Shown here in pieces: positions 23,938-33,666 of a stretch of DNA of 64,000 bases. The notes under the pieces were generated by a model. It had not been told where the DNA came from. It worked only from the letters and a program-made list of their open reading frames with translations, and searched no databases. How positions within the stretch are numbered: position 1 is the first letter of the stretch; each line of letters begins with the position of its first letter. Origin of the DNA: Neobacillus sp. DY30 (lineage in GTDB: Bacteria > Bacillota > Bacilli > Bacillales > Cytobacillaceae). Both the position numbers and the translations under genes were made by a program. The stretch is from contig NZ_CP126093.1 of assembly GCF_030123065.1 (NCBI RefSeq), positions 4,842,001 to 4,906,000 on the forward strand. The letters are read 5' to 3'.

Positions 23938-26709
23938 ATGAACGATAAATTTCAAGCGTGGATAGAGAAATTAAAATCCATATCTAACTTGTTTACCCAT
24001 AAAAAGACAGTAAAAAGTGCACGAATTACGTACCAGGTCTTTTGGAACCTTTTGCTGCTAATTATTACTGTCGTGATTCTTGGGGGAGCTTTTGCAGGGG
24101 GTGTGGGTGCAGGTTATTTTGCCTCGCTTGTTAAGGACGAACCTGTCCGGTCTTATGACAGCATGAAAAAGGACATTTATAATTATACGGAAACATCGGA
24201 CTTATACTTTTCTGATAATGTCTATTTAGGCAAGCTGCGTACAGACCTTGAACGCGAAGAAGTAAAAATTGACCAAGTATCAGATTTTCTAGTAAAAGCA
24301 GTCATTGCAACAGAAGATGAATATTTTTATCAACATAAAGGAGTTGTCCCAAAAGCTGTTTTCCGGGCACTATTCCAAGAAGTAACGAATGCTCCCATGC
24401 AATCAGGGGGAAGTACGTTAACACAGCAATTAATCAAAAACCAAATCCTAACGAATGAAGTCTCTTTCGAAAGAAAAGCCAATGAAATATTGCTGGCTCT
24501 GCGGTTAGAAAAGTTTTTTAGTAAAAAGGAAATTCTTGAAGCTTACTTAAATGTTTCGACATTTGGGAGAAATTCATCTGGTAAAAATATCGGCGGTGTT
24601 CAAGCAGCAGCTAAAGGCATATTCGGAAAAAATTCGAGCGAATTGACCCTTCCGCAAGCAGCTTTTATTGCAGGTCTGCCGCAAAGTCCCTTTGGCTATA
24701 CACCTTTTACGAGGGAAGGTACAATAAAAAACAATTTAGAACCAGGTCTTACCCGAATGAAAACGGTTCTAAAGAGAATGTATGATGGCGGGCATATCAC
24801 GGAAGCGCAATACGCTGAAGCTTCAGCCTATGATATTACCAAGGACTTTATACCTGCAGGGGACAACCCGCTTGAAAAATATCCATACTTATCATTTGAA
24901 ATTGAAAAGCGAGCAGTTGATGTACTGACTAATGTATTGGCAAAAAACGACGGTTATGAAGAGAATGATTTAAAGGAAGATGAAAATCTTTTTTATAAAT
25001 ACAAAACTTTAGCCAAGCAAAATTTAAGACAAAATGGATATGAAATTCACACAACCATTAATAAAGATATATATGACGCATTCCAGACGGTAAAAAACAA
25101 TTACCCTAACTACGGACCTGATAAAGCAGAACAGAAAATTGATCCTGAAACCGGAGAAACAATCACTGTCATGGAGCCGGTTGAGGTCGGTGCTATGCTT
25201 ATTGAGAATAAGACAGGGAAAATCATCAGTTTTGTCGGCGGACGAGACCATAATAAACAGGAGCTTAATCATGCGACGAGTGCTGTGAGACAAAATGGTT
25301 CTACAATGAAGCCACTGCTTGTTTATGCACCAGCGATAGAATTGGGGAAAGCTTCACCAGGCACTCCGCTGCCAGATGTTGCTTTAAGGCTTGATCCAAC
25401 CAATCCGAAACCTTGGCCAAATAACTATGACAGGCGATATAGCGGTATTACTTCAGCCAGACATGCACTAAAGAAATCTTATAACGTACCGGCTGTAAAA
25501 CTGTATCGAGATATAATTGACCAGCAGCCAGCAAAATATCTGGAGAAAATGGGCTTTACATCCTTAAGGAGTGAAGATTATTCCAATCTCTCAACCTCAA
25601 TTGGATCAATGAAAAATGGGGTAACGGTCGAAGAAAACACCAATGCCTTCGGAACCTTTGCAAATGAAGGTAAATTTATTGACGCGTACATGATTGAAAA
25701 GATAGTCGATAAAAACGGCAAGACCATTTACCAGCATGAAGTGAAGCCTGTTGATGTATTTAAACCGCAAACAGCGTTTCTAACACTTGACATGATGAGG
25801 GATGTAATCAAAAGTGGTACAGCAGCTGGTATAAACAGTAAATTGAAGTTTAGGGCTGATTGGGCAGGTAAAACAGGAACAGGGCATGATTTTCATGACG
25901 CTTGGTTTGTTGCTACCAACCCAAATGTAACGTTTGGAATCTGGACAGGGTATGATACACCTAAATCCTTAAAAACCGGTGGCATGTCCTATTCACAGAG
26001 AACGAATAATCTGTGGGCTGAATTAATGAATGCAGCTTATGATATTAAACCTGAGTTAATTAACCCTTCTGAATCATTTCCTGTACCAACAGGAATTGTA
26101 AAGCGCTCGTTCTGTGCTGTTTCAGGCTTATTGCCTTCAGATGCCTGTGCTAGGGCGGGGTTAGTAGAAAGTGATTACTTTAATGCTGAAAATGTTCCAA
26201 CAAAACGAGATGACAGCTTGATTGCAGGAAACTATGTGCAAATTGGTGATAAAAAGTATTTAGCATTAGATTCAACACCAAAAGAATTTGCACAACAAGG
26301 AGTAATCCTTAATCCAGACTTTATCACACGAATGGTTGGGCCTAATTTCAGCAATACAAGCCAGCTAATTCCGAAAATGGATCGTTGGGGTAAAATCTTA
26401 GTTCCAAATGATAAATTAGTTGATAACGGAAAACGGCCAGACGGAGTCAGTCTTTCGTTATCTGGAAAAAATCTGATCTGGTCACCGCCAGCAGATAATG
26501 ATATTGTTGGCTATCGAGTCTATCAAAACGGAAAAAAGGTCGCGAGTATTATCAGTGGTTCTAGTCTTTCCTATTCAGGTTCGAACGGTTCCTACTATGT
26601 AACAGCCGTGGATATCGCAGGGAATGAATCTGGACCATCTAACAAAGTGGATGTTGGTGTTACTGTTACACCTGCACCTGCACCTGAACCTGCGCCCGCA
26701 ACTCAATAA
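23938..26709 (+). CDS. Class A penicillin-binding protein (PBP1A family)
   Basis: A bifunctional cell-wall synthase polymerising glycan strands and cross-linking peptides. The ATG at 23938 (MNDKFQAWIEKL) has AAAGAGGTG upstream; the frame starts earlier without homology. In order: a cytoplasmic tail, one membrane helix (FWNLLLLIITVVILGGAFAGGVGAGYF, about 38-64), a GT51 domain with EDEYFYQHKGV and QSGGSTLTQQLIKNQ, a transpeptidase domain with GSTMKP (SxxK), KSYNVPAVK (SxN-type) and GKTGTGHDFHD (KTG), then a fibronectin-III-like domain (about 840-905) and a Pro/Ala tail. 923 residues. It is not at this place in B. subtilis. Confidence 0.93.
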   Translation: MNDKFQAWIEKLKSISNLFTHKKTVKSARITYQVFWNLLLLIITVVILGGAFAGGVGAGYFASLVKDEPVRSYDSMKKDIYNYTETSDLYFSDNVYLGKLRTDLEREEVKIDQVSDFLVKAVIATEDEYFYQHKGVVPKAVFRALFQEVTNAPMQSGGSTLTQQLIKNQILTNEVSFERKANEILLALRLEKFFSKKEILEAYLNVSTFGRNSSGKNIGGVQAAAKGIFGKNSSELTLPQAAFIAGLPQSPFGYTPFTREGTIKNNLEPGLTRMKTVLKRMYDGGHITEAQYAEASAYDITKDFIPAGDNPLEKYPYLSFEIEKRAVDVLTNVLAKNDGYEENDLKEDENLFYKYKTLAKQNLRQNGYEIHTTINKDIYDAFQTVKNNYPNYGPDKAEQKIDPETGETITVMEPVEVGAMLIENKTGKIISFVGGRDHNKQELNHATSAVRQNGSTMKPLLVYAPAIELGKASPGTPLPDVALRLDPTNPKPWPNNYDRRYSGITSARHALKKSYNVPAVKLYRDIIDQQPAKYLEKMGFTSLRSEDYSNLSTSIGSMKNGVTVEENTNAFGTFANEGKFIDAYMIEKIVDKNGKTIYQHEVKPVDVFKPQTAFLTLDMMRDVIKSGTAAGINSKLKFRADWAGKTGTGHDFHDAWFVATNPNVTFGIWTGYDTPKSLKTGGMSYSQRTNNLWAELMNAAYDIKPELINPSESFPVPTGIVKRSFCAVSGLLPSDACARAGLVESDYFNAENVPTKRDDSLIAGNYVQIGDKKYLALDSTPKEFAQQGVILNPDFITRMVGPNFSNTSQLIPKMDRWGKILVPNDKLVDNGKRPDGVSLSLSGKNLIWSPPADNDIVGYRVYQNGKKVASIISGSSLSYSGSNGSYYVTAVDIAGNESGPSNKVDVGVTVTPAPAPEPAPATQ

Positions 26710-26715
26710 ATGACA

Positions 26716-26753
26716 ATAAAGGAGCTTGGATCACATCCAAGCTCCTTTATTTT
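26716..26753. terminator. Bidirectional terminator between the PBP gene and acuC
   Basis: Stem AAAGGAGCTTGGAT/ATCCAAGCTCCTTT with a three-base loop, followed by ATTTTTTAG. The acuC stop codon overlaps its right edge. Confidence 0.9.
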
Positions 26754-27922
26754 TTAGACTCACTTTTTTGATGACTTCTAATTGGATATAATGCCTTTTC
26801 GAGGGTAAGCAGGTTTTTTTCGGTTATTTCAGTTTTTCTAGGTATTGGTTTATACATATCATCAGGATCGTCCCAATTCATCGGAAGGATGACTGGTGCT
26901 TTTTCTTGCCAATAGTCAATCCAATCCTGCGGTAAACTTCCATAACAATTTGAGTTTTCAGTCATTTCCAACCAAATCAGTGCCCATGCTCTAGGAACAA
27001 CCCTCCATATGTCATAACCCCCGCCGCCAACTGCAATCCATTTCCCCCCACAATATTGATGGGCAATCTCATGAGCAAGTTTAGGAATTTCACGATAAAT
27101 TTTCATTGTCGATGATAAATGGGTTAATGGATCATAATAATGGGAGTCTGCACCATTTTGAGTCAGGATTATATCCGGTTTAAAAAACGCTGCTACTTCC
27201 TTTATTGATTGAGTATAGACTTGAAGCCAAGATTCATCTTCAGTAAATGCATCTACTGGGATATTAAAAGAATACCCATATCCCTTACCTTGTCCTCTTT
27301 CGTTCACATTACCGGTACCAGGAAATAGGTATCTTCCCGTTTCATGGATCGAAAGGGTACATACATCAGGATCATCGTAAAAGGACCACTGAACACCATC
27401 ACCATGATGGGCGTCCGTATCCACATAAAGAACTCTTGCATTATATTTATTTTGCAGGTATTTAATCGCTACTGAACTATCATTATATATGCAGAAACCA
27501 GATGCTTTACCGCGAAAGCCATGATGCAATCCTCCTCCTAAGTGAAGAGAATGAAGTGCCTGTCCTGTCATTACCTGGTCGACGGCCGTTAATGTACCGC
27601 CGACAAGCAGAGCGCTAGCTTCGTGCATATTAGGAAATATGGGAGTATCTTCTGTCCCCAATCCATAGTTCTCAGCCACATGTGAAGGCAGCTGCCCATT
27701 CCCTGCCATCTTTACTGCGTCAATATAGCTTGGATCATGAACTAAGCTAAGTTCTTCATCTGTTGCCATTCTTGGTGAAACAATCTTCATGTTGTCTAAG
27801 GCATTTAACCTATGTAACAAATCAACTGTAAGTTTCAAACGAAACTGATTAAAAGGATGGTTATTGCTGAATCTATAGTTTAACAATTCTTCTGAAAATA
27901 CAAATGAACAGGTATCGGTCAT
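26747..27922 (-). CDS. acuC: Acetoin utilization protein AcuC (histone deacetylase family)
   Basis: AcuC is a zinc-dependent class-I HDAC-like enzyme that removes the acetyl group placed on acetyl-CoA synthetase by AcuA. The zinc/active-site segment YVDTDAHHGDGVQWSFYDDPDVCTLSIHE and the downstream LTQNGADSHYYDPL and VGGGGYD motifs are present. The start is set at 27922 (MTDTCSFVF), whose ATG overlaps the acuB stop as ATGA; the frame runs nine codons further upstream inside acuB. Third gene of the acuABC operon. 391 residues. Confidence 0.96.
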   Translation of the reverse strand: MTDTCSFVFSEELLNYRFSNNHPFNQFRLKLTVDLLHRLNALDNMKIVSPRMATDEELSLVHDPSYIDAVKMAGNGQLPSHVAENYGLGTEDTPIFPNMHEASALLVGGTLTAVDQVMTGQALHSLHLGGGLHHGFRGKASGFCIYNDSSVAIKYLQNKYNARVLYVDTDAHHGDGVQWSFYDDPDVCTLSIHETGRYLFPGTGNVNERGQGKGYGYSFNIPVDAFTEDESWLQVYTQSIKEVAAFFKPDIILTQNGADSHYYDPLTHLSSTMKIYREIPKLAHEIAHQYCGGKWIAVGGGGYDIWRVVPRAWALIWLEMTENSNCYGSLPQDWIDYWQEKAPVILPMNWDDPDDMYKPIPRKTEITEKNLLTLEKALYPIRSHQKSESKK

Positions 27923-28566
27923 AGGGAAACACCTGGCAGATTCGGCCATAGAACGTCATAGCCTGATTGTTTTAGATCTTGTATGAGAACAGTAGGATTC
28001 ATAGTTTGCAATCTTATGACGAGTATTTTGAATTGATCATCCCTTTTGTCAGGGTAAACGAGCACACTCAATATATTGGCTTTGCGGTTCTTTATTATAC
28101 TAGTAATATCACTAAGCTTTCCTGCGAGATTAGGTACTCTTATTTCAATTTGAGACCCAGGTTGATGGGCACCTGTCAATTCAACGAGGGTTCGGAGTAA
28201 ATCCGTTTCAGTAACAATACCAACGAGCTTCTGGTTATTTGTAATCGGGAGACAGCCAATTTTGTGTTCATAAAACACTGCGGCTATTTCCTCTACAAAA
28301 TCAAGGGGATGGCCGGTAATAACATCTTTTTTCATAATGGAGTCGACGGGTTTTTCTAGATCTTCCAAATGTTCGTTTGCACGAAATATAGATGGAGCAG
28401 CATCACGAATATCATTTAAGGTTACAATGCCAACAAGCTGTTGATTGGCATCTATGACGGGTATATGCCGGATTTTTTTCGACTCCATCAATCTCATTGT
28501 GTCTGCAATTGAAACTTCAGGAGTAACAGTAACAATCTCTGTTTTCATTATTTCTTCTACTAACAT
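27919..28566 (-). CDS. acuB: AcuB: CBS pair plus ACT domain protein
   Basis: Two CBS domains are visible (IMKTEIVTVTPEVSIADTMRLMESKKIRHIPVID at 6-40 and IMKKDVITGHPLDFVEEIAAVFYEHKIGCLPIT at 77-109). They are followed by an ACT-like domain (GSQIEIRVPNLAGKLSDITSIIKN). Such modules bind adenylate nucleotides and amino acids as sensors. AcuB is needed for acetoin/acetate use in B. subtilis; its biochemical role in the AcuA-AcuC control loop is unclear. It overlaps acuC by four bases. Confidence 0.95.
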   Translation of the reverse strand: MLVEEIMKTEIVTVTPEVSIADTMRLMESKKIRHIPVIDANQQLVGIVTLNDIRDAAPSIFRANEHLEDLEKPVDSIMKKDVITGHPLDFVEEIAAVFYEHKIGCLPITNNQKLVGIVTETDLLRTLVELTGAHQPGSQIEIRVPNLAGKLSDITSIIKNRKANILSVLVYPDKRDDQFKILVIRLQTMNPTVLIQDLKQSGYDVLWPNLPGVSL

Positions 28567-28589
28567 CGAATGGCCTCCTCAATTTTATA

Positions 28590-29222
28590 TCAATACATAA
28601 ATCGATTCATAAAACGAAGTCGATCAAACCTTTGGATTGTCTCTACATCTACCCTTTTACCAATTCTCGCCATCAAACAGTTAGCTGGGTGTGAACAAAT
28701 CTCTGGATCATCTGTCGCATACCACTCTAGACCGCCCGCATTCATCATTTTCTCCATGATTTTTCGATACTCCCAAACATTTAAGCCTGTTCCCTTCAAA
28801 TCCCAATGCCAATAATATTCTGTTGTTATAATTAAATAATCCTCCATGGCGTCGTCCATCATAGAAACGGTAAGAAGATTTTTTCCGACCGCACAGCCTC
28901 TAAATTTTGGAATAACCTCAATGGCGCCTAATTCAATTAAATTATCCATTTTATCTTCCGACCATCTTTCAAGAGGATCTGGATAAAGGTATGTTACATA
29001 GCCAACAATGGTATGGTGATGCCTTGCAATAATAATCCTTCCCTCTTCAAGCTGTGCAATCCCGACTAATGCCTGATGCTGCTGTTCAGGAGGACGAAAA
29101 GCGGTAAGATGTTCATGAAATTCATATCCGGCAAGTTTGTCCGAGGAAATCGGACCTTCAATAATTAAGCTTCCATGGGGAGTTTTTAATTCTTTAGCAT
29201 TGTACGTTTTTTTGTGTTCCAT
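28590..29222 (-). CDS. acuA: Protein acetyltransferase AcuA (GNAT)
   Basis: AcuA acetylates the catalytic lysine of acetyl-CoA synthetase and turns it off. This 210-residue GNAT protein shows the acetyl-CoA binding region (NLIELGAIEVIPKFRGCAVGKNLLTVSMMD, with a RGxAxG-like loop at about 107-112). It is first in acuABC, divergent from its target acsA, as in B. subtilis. A TATAAT on the minus strand at 29261-29266 is the likely -10 box. Confidence 0.96.
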   Translation of the reverse strand: MEHKKTYNAKELKTPHGSLIIEGPISSDKLAGYEFHEHLTAFRPPEQQHQALVGIAQLEEGRIIIARHHHTIVGYVTYLYPDPLERWSEDKMDNLIELGAIEVIPKFRGCAVGKNLLTVSMMDDAMEDYLIITTEYYWHWDLKGTGLNVWEYRKIMEKMMNAGGLEWYATDDPEICSHPANCLMARIGKRVDVETIQRFDRLRFMNRFMY

Positions 29223-29315
29223 CCCTACACCACCTGAAAAATCATTCGCATATCACTTCTATTATACATAATTTCGCTCAATTATTAGACTCTTTACATA
29301 ATTTTCTGTCTAGTT

Positions 29316-29329
29316 AGAAAGCGATGTAT
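29316..29329. promoter_or_regulatory. cre-like site between acuA and acsA
   Basis: AGAAAGCGATGTAT matches cre at 11 of 14 positions, including the central AANCGNT core. It sits upstream of both divergent promoters. Catabolite control of acuABC and acsA by CcpA is known in B. subtilis. The match is moderate. Confidence 0.45.
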
Positions 29330-29360
29330 CAATTTCTCGCAGATTAAATTTTTTTAAAAA

Positions 29361-29389
29361 TTGAGAATAGTTTCTATTTGTACTATAAT
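29361..29389 (+). promoter_or_regulatory. Sigma-A promoter of acsA
   Basis: TTGAGA (29361-29366) and TATAAT (29384-29389) with a 17-base spacer, 31 bases before the ATG. Confidence 0.8.
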
Positions 29390-29419
29390 AATCTCATACC
29401 AGCATAAGGGGGAAATGGA

Positions 29420-31138
29420 ATGAAAGTGGAAAAGCTGCCGGTTATGCAAGGGGAGCATAACTTATCAAATTATGATGAAAAGTACAATTCCTTCAGTTGG
29501 GAGGAGACTGAAAGGGAATTCTCCTGGCATGAAACTGGACTTGTTAATATGGCTTATGAAGCCATTGATCGCCATGCAGAAACATTTCGAAAAAATAAGG
29601 TCGCACTTTACTATCGAGATAATACAAGAAATGAAAAGTATACGTTCAAAGAAATGAAAGAGCTTTCAAATAAAGCTGGTAATGTCTTAAAAACATACGG
29701 GGATATTGAAAAGGGAGACCGCGTATTTATTTTTATGCCACGGTCACCAGAGCTATATTTTACCGTTTTAGGTGCTATCAAGCTGGGAGCGATTGTGGGT
29801 CCATTATTTGAGGCTTTTATGGAGGGTGCAGTTCGCGATCGGCTACAAGATAGTGAAGCAAAAGTCTTGGTAACAACACCTGAATTATTAGATCGTGTAC
29901 CTGTTGATGAATTGCCAGCCTTGAAACACATTTTCCTTGTCGGTGAAAATGTTGAAGAAAATGGTTTGTACATTAACTTTTTAGAAAAATTTGAGGCTGC
30001 TAGCAGCCAGCTCCGAATTGAATGGGTAGACCGTACGGATGGTCTTATTCTTCACTATACTTCAGGTTCCACAGGTAAACCAAAAGGAGTCTTGCATGTA
30101 CATAATGCAATGATACAACATTACCAAACCGCTAAATGGGTGTTGGATTTAAAAGAGGAAGATGTATATTGGTGTACAGCTGACCCTGGATGGGTTACAG
30201 GGACTTCCTACGGTATCTTTGGACCTTGGTTAACGGGAACTTCCAACGTAATTGTTGGCGGGCGTTTCAGTCCAGATACTTGGTACAAAATGATTGAAGA
30301 CTTTGGTGTTACCGTTTGGTATAGCGCTCCTACTGCTTTCCGTATGCTAATGGGTGCCGGAGATGAAATTGTTAAAAAATACAATTTAAGCAGCCTTCGT
30401 CATGTCTTAAGTGTTGGGGAACCTTTAAATCCAGAAGTCGTTAAATGGGGCGTAAAGGTATTCAACAAACGAATTCATGATAACTGGTGGATGACAGAAA
30501 CTGGTGCACAGCTTATTAGTAACTATCCTTGTATGGAAATTAAACCAGGTTCAATGGGTAAACCGATTCCTGGTGTTGTTGCGGCGATTGTTGACGACCA
30601 AGGTAATGAGCTTCCGCCATATAGAATGGGGAATCTTGCTATTAAGAAGGGCTGGCCTTCCATGATGTATAAGATTTGGAATAATCCTGAAAAATATGAA
30701 TCCTATTTTATGCCAAGCGGATGGTATTTTTCTGGAGATTCCGCCTATATGGATGAGGATGGATATTTCTGGTTCCAAGGACGTGTGGATGATGTAATCA
30801 TGACATCTGGTGAGCGTGTTGGCCCATTCGAAGTAGAAAGCAAACTTGTAGAACACCCTGCTATTGCAGAGGCAGGAGTAATTGGTAAGCCTGACCCTGT
30901 ACGCGGAGAAATTATTAAAGCCTTCATTGCACTGAGAGACGGCTATGAAGCTTCAGATGAGCTTAAAGAAGAAATTAGGCTGTTTGTAAAAAAAGGACTT
31001 GCAGCCCACGCTGCTCCTAGAGAGATTGATTTCCGGGATAAGCTTCCAAAAACAAGAAGCGGTAAGATTATGAGACGTGTCTTAAAAGCATGGGAACTTA
31101 ACTTGCCAACAGGTGACCTATCTACAATGGAAGATTAA
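29420..31138 (+). CDS. acsA: Acetyl-CoA synthetase (AMP-forming)
   Basis: AcsA activates acetate to acetyl-CoA via acetyl-AMP. It is 572 residues long like the B. subtilis enzyme. ANL motifs: LHYTSGSTGKPKGVLHVH (P-loop), DNWWMTETGAQ, YFWFQGRVDDVIMTSGERVGPFEVE and PKTRSGKIMRR. Counting from the end places the SGK lysine at residue 549, the site acetylated by AcuA and restored by AcuC. GGGGGAAATGGA is the ribosome site. The divergent acuABC operon encodes the regulators. Confidence 0.98.
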   Translation: MKVEKLPVMQGEHNLSNYDEKYNSFSWEETEREFSWHETGLVNMAYEAIDRHAETFRKNKVALYYRDNTRNEKYTFKEMKELSNKAGNVLKTYGDIEKGDRVFIFMPRSPELYFTVLGAIKLGAIVGPLFEAFMEGAVRDRLQDSEAKVLVTTPELLDRVPVDELPALKHIFLVGENVEENGLYINFLEKFEAASSQLRIEWVDRTDGLILHYTSGSTGKPKGVLHVHNAMIQHYQTAKWVLDLKEEDVYWCTADPGWVTGTSYGIFGPWLTGTSNVIVGGRFSPDTWYKMIEDFGVTVWYSAPTAFRMLMGAGDEIVKKYNLSSLRHVLSVGEPLNPEVVKWGVKVFNKRIHDNWWMTETGAQLISNYPCMEIKPGSMGKPIPGVVAAIVDDQGNELPPYRMGNLAIKKGWPSMMYKIWNNPEKYESYFMPSGWYFSGDSAYMDEDGYFWFQGRVDDVIMTSGERVGPFEVESKLVEHPAIAEAGVIGKPDPVRGEIIKAFIALRDGYEASDELKEEIRLFVKKGLAAHAAPREIDFRDKLPKTRSGKIMRRVLKAWELNLPTGDLSTMED

Positions 31139-31139
31139 A

Positions 31140-31174
31140 AAAAGAAGGAAGCGCATCACAATATGCGCTTCCTT
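31140..31174. terminator. Bidirectional terminator between acsA and ccpA
   Basis: AAGGAAGCGCAT/ATGCGCTTCCTT stem with a six-base loop; A-rich on one side and TACTTTG on the other. Confidence 0.8.
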
Positions 31175-31177
31175 ACT

Positions 31178-31216
31178 TTGTCTAGCTCCAGCCCCTGGCC
31201 AGGCGCTTCTGCTTTT
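31178..31216 (-). repeat. Collapsed 39-bp copy of repeat family B
   Basis: On the minus strand this reads GAAAAGCAGAAGCGCCT then GGCCAGGGGCTGGAGCTAGACAA. These are the left and right ends of the family-B element (full copies at 36352 and 37944) joined together with the interior missing. Confidence 0.8.
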
Positions 31217-31220
31217 CTTA

Positions 31221-32219
31221 TTATTTAGTTGATTGGCGGTGCTCGATACGGTGTGGAAGAACGACAGTTTGTTCCTCTACCTCTTCTTTGTTCATTAATT
31301 TGGTAAGCAGACGCATAGCCACAGCCCCAATATCGTATAAAGGCTGAACGATTGTGGTCAGCTGTGGGCGAACCATCAATGAAAGCCTAGTATTATCTGA
31401 TGTAATCACTTCGAAGTCTTCAGGAATTTTATATCCTTTATCTTCGGCACCATGGACGACACCAAGCGCCATTTCATCAGAGCCAACTAGTATAGCAGTT
31501 GGTCTATTAGGGGCTTCCAATAATTTATCAAATGCTTCTAAGCCAGAGTCATAGGTGTAATCACCTTCGACAATTAGTGAATCATTATAGTCAATCTCGG
31601 CATCTGCCAGCGCCCGCTGATACCCTTTTAATTTTTTATGAATATTTCTCGGCTCCTGTAACGGCCCCACTACAAATCCAATATGCTTATGACCTTTATC
31701 AATAAATTCCTTTACAGAGTCATAAACAGCCTGCTCATAATCGATGTTAACAGAAGGAATCTGCTCAGATTCTTCAATAGATCCAGCTAAGACAATTGGC
31801 ACTGGTGATTTCCCAAATTCTTCAACATGCTCAGAGGTAATGTTTCCACTCATGAACACAATACCATCCACTTGTTTACCTAGCATGGTATTTAACAAAT
31901 GTAATTCTTTTTCCTTGTTTTGATCGGAATTACTTAAAATAATATTGTATTTATACATGGTTGCAATATCTTCGATACCACGAGCGAGTTCTGCAAAAAA
32001 GATATTCGAGATATCTGGAATAACCACCCCAACGGTTGTTGTCTTTTTACTAGCCAATCCCCTTGCCACTGCATTTGGACGGTAACCAAGTCTATCAATG
32101 ACTTCTAAAACCTTTTTTCGAGTAACTGGTTTTACATTTGGATTTCCATTAACTACACGTGAAACGGTTGCCATCGAAACATTTGCTTCCCGGGCAACAT
32201 CGTAAATTGTAATATTCAC
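31221..32219 (-). CDS. ccpA: Catabolite control protein A
   Basis: CcpA is the LacI-family master regulator of carbon catabolite control in Firmicutes; with HPr-Ser46-P it binds cre sites. The 332-residue protein has the LacI helix-turn-helix and hinge (TIYDVAREANVSMATVSRVVNGNPNVKPVTRKKVLEVIDRLGYRPNAVARGLA, 4-56) and a periplasmic-binding-like core starting TTTVGVVIPDISNIFFAELARGIED. It lies next to aroA as in other bacilli. Likely targets in this window are ackA and acsA/acuABC. Confidence 0.97.
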   Translation of the reverse strand: MNITIYDVAREANVSMATVSRVVNGNPNVKPVTRKKVLEVIDRLGYRPNAVARGLASKKTTTVGVVIPDISNIFFAELARGIEDIATMYKYNIILSNSDQNKEKELHLLNTMLGKQVDGIVFMSGNITSEHVEEFGKSPVPIVLAGSIEESEQIPSVNIDYEQAVYDSVKEFIDKGHKHIGFVVGPLQEPRNIHKKLKGYQRALADAEIDYNDSLIVEGDYTYDSGLEAFDKLLEAPNRPTAILVGSDEMALGVVHGAEDKGYKIPEDFEVITSDNTRLSLMVRPQLTTIVQPLYDIGAVAMRLLTKLMNKEEVEEQTVVLPHRIEHRQSTK

Positions 32220-32390
32220 GTTTTAACACTCTCCTTAAACACGAAACGTATTTTTCTTATTTTACAGCATTTTTCAATGATTTAGTCATTGTGAGAAAAT
32301 ATACAAACTTTTATATGTATTTAATCATACGATAAGTCCAAACAAGTCGCAATGATATATGTTCTCATTTTCACTATATTTTCATTTTTT

Positions 32391-32418
32391 AATAAAAAAA
32401 AAGACCTTCCACAAGGTC
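32391..32418 (-). terminator. aroA terminator
   Basis: AGACCTT/AAGGTCT stem followed on the minus strand by nine T residues. Confidence 0.85.
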
Positions 32419-32441
32419 TGCAGTTGGTCTTTCTAACCTAT

Positions 32442-33518
32442 TTAAACCCTAACTAAATTGGAAGCAAGCAATTCATTATAGAAAGTATTAAACTGATCAA
32501 GATTCATTTGCTGCTGAGCATCTGAAAGTGCTACTGCTGGATCTGGATGAACCTCAGCCATAACCCCATCTGCGCCAATCGCAAGTGCTGCTTTTGCGCA
32601 AGGAAGTAATAGGTCTCTGCGGCCAGTTGAGTGCGTTACATCCACCATGACCGGTAAATGAGTTTCTTGTTTTAGAATCGGTACAGCAGAAATATCTAAC
32701 GTATTTCTAGTTGCACGTTCGTATGTTCGAATTCCACGTTCACAAAGAATAATTTGCCCATTTCCTTGTGCCATAATATATTCAGCAGCATTAATAAACT
32801 CTTCAATCGTAGCTGCAATACCTCTCTTTAAAAGGACCGGTTTATTTACTGCACCTGCAGCTTTTAATAATTCGAAGTTTTGCATGTTACGTGCACCAAT
32901 TTGAATAACATCGATGTAATCGATAGCCATCTCAATATCAGCTGGATTAACAATCTCACTAATTACAGCCATATCATACTCGTCTGCCACACGCTTTAAG
33001 ATTTTTAATCCTTCAACTCCTAAACCTTGGAAGTCATATGGAGATGTTCTTGGCTTATAAGCACCGCCACGCAGAAGCTTCAAACCTTTTTCTTTCATTG
33101 CTTTTGCTACAGTAGCGACTTGTTCATAAGACTCGACAGCACATGGACCGAAAACAAAATGCTGTTTTCCGTCTCCAACCGTTTCACCTTTTAAGTTGAC
33201 GATTGTGTTTTCAGGTTTCTTCTTTCTAGAAACAAGAAGTGCTTTTTGGTGATCATCTTTTTGCAAATCTAAACCAGCCTTAAAGATTTCCTTAAATAAA
33301 TGGTCGATTGTCGCATTGTCAAAAGGTCCATCATTATGTTCTTTAATAACATCAAGCATTTTTCTTTCACGAACAGGATCGTATTTGTATACACCTTGAC
33401 TTTCTTTAGCCTTCCCAATCTCTTGGACAAGTTGAGCTCTTTCATTGATTAGTTTCAACAATTCTAAATTTAAATCATCGACACGTGTCCTTAAGGTTTC
33501 CAAATTACTCTTGCTCAT
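32442..33518 (-). CDS. aroA: Bifunctional chorismate mutase / DAHP synthase
   Basis: An AroQ-type chorismate mutase domain (residues 1-90: TLRTRVDDLNLELLKLINERAQLVQEIGKAKE) is fused to a class I-beta DAHP synthase (about 110-350), the entry step of the shikimate pathway. DAHPS motifs include GPCAVES, LRGGAYKPRTSPY, IGARNMQNFELL, LCERGIRTYE and DVTHSTGRRD. The fusion allows feedback inhibition by chorismate and prephenate. It is upstream of ccpA with 222 bases between. 358 residues is the usual length. Confidence 0.97.
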   Translation of the reverse strand: MSKSNLETLRTRVDDLNLELLKLINERAQLVQEIGKAKESQGVYKYDPVRERKMLDVIKEHNDGPFDNATIDHLFKEIFKAGLDLQKDDHQKALLVSRKKKPENTIVNLKGETVGDGKQHFVFGPCAVESYEQVATVAKAMKEKGLKLLRGGAYKPRTSPYDFQGLGVEGLKILKRVADEYDMAVISEIVNPADIEMAIDYIDVIQIGARNMQNFELLKAAGAVNKPVLLKRGIAATIEEFINAAEYIMAQGNGQIILCERGIRTYERATRNTLDISAVPILKQETHLPVMVDVTHSTGRRDLLLPCAKAALAIGADGVMAEVHPDPAVALSDAQQQMNLDQFNTFYNELLASNLVRV

Positions 33519-33629
33519 TTTTTGTCCCCCGTCCTTTCAATAGCGTGACAGAATGATTGCAGAATAACTAAATACTGTCAGCTAGCTCCCTTAAATATAA
33601 ATTTTTTTATTATTCAATAATTAGGCTTT

Positions 33630-33658
33630 ATTATATCTGATAAGAGCTTTTTTGTCAC
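33630..33658 (-). promoter_or_regulatory. Sigma-A promoter of aroA
   Basis: On the minus strand GTGACA (33653-33658) and TATAAT (33630-33635) are separated by 17 bases. The start site would be near 33623, leaving a leader of about 105 bases. Confidence 0.7.
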
Positions 33659-33666
33659 CATTTTTC

